10,496 nucleotides of DNA from Opitutaceae bacterium UBA3033 (GTDB lineage Bacteria; Verrucomicrobiota; Verrucomicrobiia; Opitutales; Opitutaceae). Positions 6,651 through 10,496 of this stretch are shown piece after piece. Under the pieces are notes generated by a model. That model saw nothing but the letters and a program-made list of their open reading frames with translations. It made no database searches and was not told the DNA's origin. How positions within the stretch are numbered: the first letter of the stretch is position 1; the number at the start of each line of letters is the position of its first letter. The stretch lies in assembly GCA_002367815.1 (NCBI GenBank), contig DFDG01000041.1:3414-13909 (forward strand), in the 5' to 3' direction. The translations under genes and the position numbers were made by a program.

Positions 6651-6766
6651 AAAGCCCTCCGCAGAAACGGGTCTCAACCGCGGCATTCAGCAAGATCATA
6701 TCATTGAATCATGATTCGTAGATATGTAGCTTGCCTTACGATGGCATAACGTCTTCATTTCAGGTC
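6651..6766. other. metH leader region
   Basis: 116 bp between the inverted repeat and the metH start. Apart from the nested dyad it holds AT-rich sequence (6690-6730) suitable for a promoter. No SAM, SAH or cobalamin riboswitch motif is recognisable, so metH seems controlled, if at all, by a protein at the dyad. Confidence 0.4.
6697..6726. promoter_or_regulatory. Nested 30-bp dyad, candidate operator upstream of metH
   Basis: CATATC - 3 nt - GAATCATGATTC - 3 nt - GATATG: both half-site pairs are perfect and share one centre (between 6711 and 6712), so 24 of 30 bases are symmetric. It lies 40 bp upstream of the homocysteine-module start. Methionine-cycle genes are often controlled by proteins binding such dyads (MetR, MetJ, ArsR-type SahR), but which protein acts here cannot be read from the sequence. 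Confidence 0.55.
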
Positions 6767-7846
6767 ATGTCTGCCGCCGAATCGAACCCAACCGATACCT
6801 CGGAGACGCCGTTGGCGGGGCTCTTACGGCAAAGTATTGCCATTCTCGATGGAGCCATGGGCACGATGATTCAGCAGCGCAAACTCACCGAGGCTGATTT
6901 TCGCGGTCAGATTCTGCTCGAACATCCACAGGACCTCCAGGGTAACAACGACCTGTTAAGCCTCACTCGACCGGATGTAATCGAGGACATTCATTTCGCC
7001 TATTTCGAAGCAGGGGCAGACCTCGTAACCACCAACACCTTCAGCAGCACCACCATCGCGCAGGCCGACTATCACCTCGAGCATCTCGTGCCCGAAATCA
7101 ACCGGGCCTCTGCCGCATGCGCCATCCGTGCCGCGCGAAGGACCGAACAAGCCACTGCCGGTCGCCGTTGTTATGTCATCGGAGGAATGGGGCCGACCAA
7201 TCGCACCGCCTCGATGTCGCCTGATGTGAACCGTCCCGACTATCGCGCTATCACCTTTGATCAACTCGTCGCCGCCTATCTGGAACAAGCACGTGAACTT
7301 GTGGCGGGCGGAGTCGACGCGCTGATGGTTGAAACGATCTTCGACACGCTCAATGCCAAGGCCGCCCTTTTCGGTCTTGAAACTCTGTTCGACGAAATCG
7401 GTCGCCGCGTGCCGGTGATGATTTCGGTCACGATCACCGACGCCTCGGGCCGGACGCTTTCGGGCCAAACCATCGGCGCCTTCTATAACAGCATCCGCCA
7501 CTCCCGGCCTTTTTCTGTTGGCGTGAATTGCGCGCTCGGGGGTAAACAAATGCGGCCCTACATCGAGGAACTCGCTGAGATCGCCGAGTGTTTCGTGACT
7601 TGCCACCCCAACGCTGGATTGCCCAACGCGTTTGGCGGCTACGATGAAACGCCGGATGACATGGCGGAAATCCTCGGTGAATTCGCCCAAGCCGGTTTCG
7701 TCAATCTGGTTGGTGGCTGCTGCGGCTCCACTCCCGATCATATTCGCGCGATCGCTGCCGCGGTGCGTGAGCAAGCGACGCGTGAAATCACACCCCGCCC
7801 GGTCAAAATGCAATTGAGCGGTCTCGAAGCCCTCAGCATCGACTGA
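6767..7846 (+). CDS. metH: Methionine synthase homocysteine-binding module (MetH N-terminal piece), separate ORF
   Basis: 359 residues from ATG 6767 (an in-frame ATG at 6731 adds 12 unconserved residues). It corresponds to module 1 of MetH: an (alpha/beta)8 homocysteine S-methyltransferase barrel with ILDGAMGTMIQ near residue 26, PDVIEDIHFAYFEAGAD then VTTNTFSST, GGMGPTNRTASMSPDVNRP, and DALMVETIFDTLNAKAALFG. The zinc ligands are C255 (VNCALGG) and C318-C319 (GGCCGSTPDHI), all present, so it should be active. It transfers the methyl group from methylcobalamin to homocysteine. It ends SGLEALSID-stop exactly where full-length MetH continues into the folate module. The stop is TGA at 7844-7846, and the next module continues in the same reading frame after a repeat-derived spacer. 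The two ORFs presumably form one enzyme in trans. Confidence 0.94.
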   Translation: MSAAESNPTDTSETPLAGLLRQSIAILDGAMGTMIQQRKLTEADFRGQILLEHPQDLQGNNDLLSLTRPDVIEDIHFAYFEAGADLVTTNTFSSTTIAQADYHLEHLVPEINRASAACAIRAARRTEQATAGRRCYVIGGMGPTNRTASMSPDVNRPDYRAITFDQLVAAYLEQARELVAGGVDALMVETIFDTLNAKAALFGLETLFDEIGRRVPVMISVTITDASGRTLSGQTIGAFYNSIRHSRPFSVGVNCALGGKQMRPYIEELAEIAECFVTCHPNAGLPNAFGGYDETPDDMAEILGEFAQAGFVNLVGGCCGSTPDHIRAIAAAVREQATREITPRPVKMQLSGLEALSID

Positions 7847-7850
7847 TTAT

Positions 7851-7952
7851 ATGAGCCACCAAGACACAAAGTTCACGGAGCAAACCAAAACAGGTTTATC
7901 ATTTTTGCCTCAGTGCCTCCGCGTCTCCGTGGCCAACCCAACCCACTCGTGA
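7851..7952 (+). other. 33-codon linking ORF between the two metH pieces (possible coupling ORF)
   Basis: ATG 7851 lies 4 nt after the stop of the homocysteine module. Its frame ends with TGA 7950-7952, which overlaps the proposed GTG start (7949-7951) of the second piece as GTGA. The peptide (MSHQDTKFTEQ...) lies over the repeat element and matches nothing I know. Its possible value is stop-start coupling that carries ribosomes across the repeat. It could equally be chance. Confidence 0.25.
7856..7932. repeat. 77-bp imperfect inverted-repeat element separating the metH modules
   Basis: The left end CCACCAAGACACAAAG (7856-7871) and the reverse complement of the right end, CCACGGAGACGCGGAG (from 7932-7917), match at 11 of 16 bases, every difference in a GG/AA- or G/A-like position except one. 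The interior is AT-rich (AACAGGTTTATCATTTTT). Sequences of the form CCACGGAGACGCGGAG...TTTGTGTCTTGGTGG occur as dispersed intergenic repeats in many bacterial genomes, from memory. It occupies the point where intact MetH has only a short linker and introduces no stop in the metH frame itself. Confidence 0.6.
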
Positions 7953-10496
7953 CTCGCAACGCGGCCCAGTTTATTGTCGTCGGTGAACGCACCAACATCA
8001 CCGGTTCGCCCCGTTTCGGCAAAGCCATCAAGGCGGGTGATTGGGATGCCTGTCTCGCCATCGCCAAACAGCAGGTCGAAAACGGCGCCACCATTATCGA
8101 CATCAATGTGGACGAAGCCCTGATCGAGGGCGAAGCCACCATGGTCAAGTTTCTAAACCTGATTGCGGCCGAACCAGATATCACGCGGGTGCCGATCATG
8201 CTCGACTCGTCCAAGTGGACGGTGCTCGAAGCAGGGTTGAAATGCCTGCAAGGCAAAGGCATCGTCAACTCGATCTCCCTCAAGGACGGCGAGGAGGAAT
8301 TCCTGCGCCGCGCAAAATTGTTAATGCGCTACGGGGCGGCCGCAGTCGTGATGGCCTTCGACGAAAAAGGTCAGGCCTCCACGCGCGATGAAAAATTGCG
8401 GATCTGCACCCGTTCCTACGAACTGCTCACCCGGAAAATCGGATTCCCCCCCGAGGATATTATTTTCGACCCCAACATCCTTACGGTCGCGACCGGCATC
8501 GAGGAACATAACAACTACGCGGTCGATTTTCTCGAGGCCACTAAGTTGATCAAGGCCAACCTGCCCGGCGTCAAAGTCTCAGGCGGCGTATCCAACGTGT
8601 CCTTTTCGTTTCGCGGCAACAATCCGGTGCGCGAGGCCATGCATTCGGTCTTTCTTTATCACGCGATCATGGCCGGACTCGACATGGCGATCGTCAACGC
8701 CGGCATGCTCGGGGTTTACGACGAGATCGAACCCACATTGCGCGACCTCGCCGAGGATGTGCTGCTGAACCGACGACCCGACGCAACCGAGCGACTCGTC
8801 ACCCATGCCGAGGAACTCAAAGCCGCCGCCGATGCCGCCATGGACGGTGGCGAAACCAAACCCAAAGTCGCCGCAGCCGCGTGGCGCGAGTTACCAGTGA
8901 GGGAAAGACTGAGCCACGCCTTGGTCAAGGGGATCGATTCGCATATCGAAGTCGACACCGAGGAGAGTCGCCTAGAGTTTGCGCGGCCGCTCGAAGTTAT
9001 CGAAGGCCCGTTGATGGATGGCATGCGCGTGGTCGGGGATCTCTTTGGCGCAGGGAAAATGTTTCTGCCCCAGGTCGTAAAATCCGCCCGCGTGATGAAG
9101 AAGGCCGTCGCCTATCTCACGCCGTTCATGGAAGAGGAAAAGCGCAAACACATTGCCGCCGGCGGCACTGCCAAAGCGCAGGGCAAAGTCGTCCTCGCTA
9201 CGGTCAAGGGCGACGTACACGACATCGGCAAAAACATCGTCGGCGTGGTGCTGGCGTGTAACAATTACGAGGTCATCGATCTTGGGGTCATGGTGCCGTG
9301 CGCCAAAATCCTCGCCACCGCCAAGGAGTTGAACGCCGATATTGTCGGTCTCTCCGGCCTCATCACCCCCTCACTGGACGAGATGGTGCACGTGGCCAAG
9401 GAAATGACCCGCGAGAAATTCACGGTGCCATTGCTCATTGGTGGCGCGACCACCTCCCCCGCTCACACTTCCGTAAAAGTCTCGCCCGAATATGCGCACG
9501 GGGTCGTGCATGTGCTCGATGCCTCGCGCGTCGTCAATGTCGTCAGCGCCCTGCTCAGCGATGAGCAGAAGCCGGCCTTTCTCGCGGAGATTGCCGAGAA
9601 GCACGAAAAGCAACGAATCGACTTCACCGCCCGTCGCGCCCGCAAGCCATTGCTCAGATTGGAAAAAGCGAGGGAACGCCGTCAGCAGTTCGATTGGGCC
9701 AATATTGATATTCCCGAACCTGAATTCTTGGGCACGAGGGTGTTTACGAGCGATCAGCCATCAGCTACCAGCGATCAGCCTAAAGCCTTACGCGGAAAGC
9801 CGGAGTCCGAAAGCTTGGAGCCTAAAGCTTACAGCTTATCGCTCAATGAAATCTCCGATTTCATTGATTGGTCTCCTTTCTTTTCCGCTTGGGAACTCCA
9901 CGGTCGTTACCCCGATATTCTCACGGATAAAGTGGTCGGCGAGGAAGCCACCAAACTCTTCGCAGAGGCCAAGCTGCTGCTCCAACGTATCATCGATGAA
10001 AAACGTTTCACCGCCAAGGCCGTGATCGGTTTTTGGCCGGCCAATTCGGTGGGGGACGATGTAGAAATTTACGATCCCAGCGGGATCGCCCTGAGCGTGC
10101 CTGGGGTGAGCCAGCCGAACCCGTCGAACGGGTGCCGACCTGATTCACTGCAGGTCGTCGCCACTTTCCCGATGCTCCGTCAGCAAATGGAAAAACCGGC
10201 CAACCAATTCAATCACTGTCTGGCCGATTACATCGCGCCCAAGGAAAGCAGACGAATTGATTACATGGGTGGCTTTGCCGTCACCGCCGGTCACGGCGTC
10301 GAGGAATTCGCCGCCACATTCAAGGCGCAAAACGACGATTACAATGCCATCATGGTGCAGGCACTGGGGGATCGGCTCGCCGAGGCCCTCGCGGAGTTGA
10401 TGCACAAAAAAGCGCGCGACTTTTCCGGTTACGGCAAAACCGAGAACTTGGAGATGAAGGACATCATCCGCGAAAAATATCGCGGGGTGCGCCCCG
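7949..10496 (+). CDS. metH: Methionine synthase folate-, cobalamin- and reactivation modules (MetH C-terminal piece, runs off right edge)
   Basis: 849 residues visible. The start is uncertain: GTG 7949 (VTRNAAQFIVVGERTN) is the closest to the conserved module edge, GTG 7913 is an alternative, no in-frame ATG exists, and no Shine-Dalgarno is visible. Pterin-binding module, about residues 8-265: VGERTNITGS, NGATIIDINVDEA, PIMLDSSKW, GKGIVNSISLKDGE, AVVMAFDEKGQA, FDPNILTVATGIEEHNNYA, SGGVSNVSFSFRG. Cobalamin cap, about 314-400: EVIEGPLMDGMRVVGDLFG and MFLPQVVKSARVMKKAV. Cobalamin domain, about 410-545: D422-V-H424-D-I-G427, SGLITPSLDEM, LLIGGATTS. Reactivation (AdoMet) domain from about 575: IDWSPFFSAWELHGRYP, IGFWPANSVGDD, LADYIAPKES, AFAVTAGHG-type, DDYNAIM, ending at KYRGVRP, the first residues of the AdoMet-binding RPxxGYP motif. 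About 90 residues are cut off. Two insertions (about 601-630 and 713-733) enlarge the reactivation domain relative to E. coli MetH. It methylates cob(I)alamin from methyl-THF and reactivates oxidised cobalamin using AdoMet. Confidence 0.94.
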   Translation, partial: MTRNAAQFIVVGERTNITGSPRFGKAIKAGDWDACLAIAKQQVENGATIIDINVDEALIEGEATMVKFLNLIAAEPDITRVPIMLDSSKWTVLEAGLKCLQGKGIVNSISLKDGEEEFLRRAKLLMRYGAAAVVMAFDEKGQASTRDEKLRICTRSYELLTRKIGFPPEDIIFDPNILTVATGIEEHNNYAVDFLEATKLIKANLPGVKVSGGVSNVSFSFRGNNPVREAMHSVFLYHAIMAGLDMAIVNAGMLGVYDEIEPTLRDLAEDVLLNRRPDATERLVTHAEELKAAADAAMDGGETKPKVAAAAWRELPVRERLSHALVKGIDSHIEVDTEESRLEFARPLEVIEGPLMDGMRVVGDLFGAGKMFLPQVVKSARVMKKAVAYLTPFMEEEKRKHIAAGGTAKAQGKVVLATVKGDVHDIGKNIVGVVLACNNYEVIDLGVMVPCAKILATAKELNADIVGLSGLITPSLDEMVHVAKEMTREKFTVPLLIGGATTSPAHTSVKVSPEYAHGVVHVLDASRVVNVVSALLSDEQKPAFLAEIAEKHEKQRIDFTARRARKPLLRLEKARERRQQFDWANIDIPEPEFLGTRVFTSDQPSATSDQPKALRGKPESESLEPKAYSLSLNEISDFIDWSPFFSAWELHGRYPDILTDKVVGEEATKLFAEAKLLLQRIIDEKRFTAKAVIGFWPANSVGDDVEIYDPSGIALSVPGVSQPNPSNGCRPDSLQVVATFPMLRQQMEKPANQFNHCLADYIAPKESRRIDYMGGFAVTAGHGVEEFAATFKAQNDDYNAIMVQALGDRLAEALAELMHKKARDFSGYGKTENLEMKDIIREKYRGVRP
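9749..9838. repeat. In-frame repeat-like insertion in the MetH reactivation domain (first)
   Basis: It contains direct repeats AGCGATCAGCC (9749-9759 and 9770-9780, 21 bp apart) and CCTAAAGC (9779-9786 and 9821-9828, 42 bp apart), both spacings multiples of 3. It encodes a low-complexity hydrophilic stretch, TSDQPSATSDQPKALRGKPE followed by SESLEPKAYS. The conserved landmarks FDW and IDW flank 55 residues here against about 26 in E. coli MetH (from memory), so about 29 residues (near 87 bp) are extra. The texture resembles the spacer at 5522-5571. Confidence 0.6.
10073..10150. repeat. In-frame palindrome-rich insertion in the MetH reactivation domain (second)
   Basis: A cluster of small dyads: GATCCC-agc-GGGATC (10073-10087), CTGG...CCAG (10101-10114) and ACCCG-tcgaa-CGGGT (10119-10133). 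The encoded IALSVPGVSQPNPSNGCRPD has no counterpart in MetH. Between EIY and LRQQ there are 34 residues against about 14 in E. coli MetH (from memory), i.e. about 20 extra. CCCTGAGCGTGCC and GAACCCGTCGAACGGG resemble dispersed intergenic repeats of the CCTGTCGAAGGG type. Confidence 0.55.

Noticed and set aside
6956..7813. 285-codon open frame on the minus strand
   Set aside because: Antisense to the homocysteine module, which has all family motifs; no domain visible in the antisense product.
7844..7846. TGA as selenocysteine or a recoded stop in a full-length MetH
   Set aside because: The position is a variable linker with no conserved Cys in MetH, and no SECIS-like hairpin is apparent directly after it. 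A true stop is simpler.
1..10496. CRISPR array, tRNA or rRNA genes, insertion-sequence transposase, phage genes
   Set aside because: No regularly spaced repeats, cloverleaf-like or rRNA-like segments, or transposase/integrase motifs were seen on either strand.

Overview
The window comes from a GC-rich, Gram-negative bacterium. It has a TonB-dependent outer-membrane receptor, signal-peptide-bearing periplasmic proteins and almost no strong Shine-Dalgarno sequences. The protein styles (a SmpA-like module joined to a thioredoxin, a UroD-like protein beside a corrinoid protein, a two-part MetH) and the degenerate intergenic repeats suggest Verrucomicrobiota, perhaps Opitutaceae. That placement is inference, with no marker gene to prove it. 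Nearly every gene here either imports vitamin B12 or uses it.

Left part (1-3450, minus strand): a cobalamin-uptake operon reading leftward. A cobalamin riboswitch (about 3450-3244) is followed by a leader with a strong hairpin ending 3 nt before the start codon. Then come a BtuB-type TonB receptor, a BtuF-type periplasmic binding protein and a BtuC/FecCD permease cut by the left edge. The ATPase gene is presumably beyond the edge. Middle-left (3547-4305, minus): an exported thioredoxin-fold protein, divergent from the next block.

Middle (4466-6570, plus): a UroD/MtaA-family methyltransferase-like protein, then a corrinoid protein with the DxHxxG cobalamin motif. The first lacks the Cys ligands of the MtaA/MtbA zinc site. 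The second carries an unusual 80-residue C-terminal domain resembling the Pfam 'Virulence factor' domain. Together they look like a corrinoid methyl-transfer pair of unknown substrate. A long near-perfect inverted repeat (6577-6650) ends this block.

Right part (6767-10496, plus): cobalamin-dependent methionine synthase in two pieces. The homocysteine module ends at TGA 7844-7846. The folate, cobalamin and reactivation modules resume in the same frame from about GTG 7949 and run off the right edge. Between the pieces sits a 77-bp imperfect inverted-repeat element, and two more repeat-like in-frame insertions lie in the reactivation domain. A 30-bp nested dyad (6697-6726), a candidate operator, lies about 40 bp upstream of the first piece.

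Working model: the uptake operon supplies B12 under riboswitch control, and two B12-dependent methyl-transfer modules sit beside it. The unknown methyl donor handled by the UroD-like/corrinoid pair could feed methyl groups to folate or to homocysteine through the neighbouring, physically separate homocysteine module. This is a hypothesis from gene order, not shown by the sequence.
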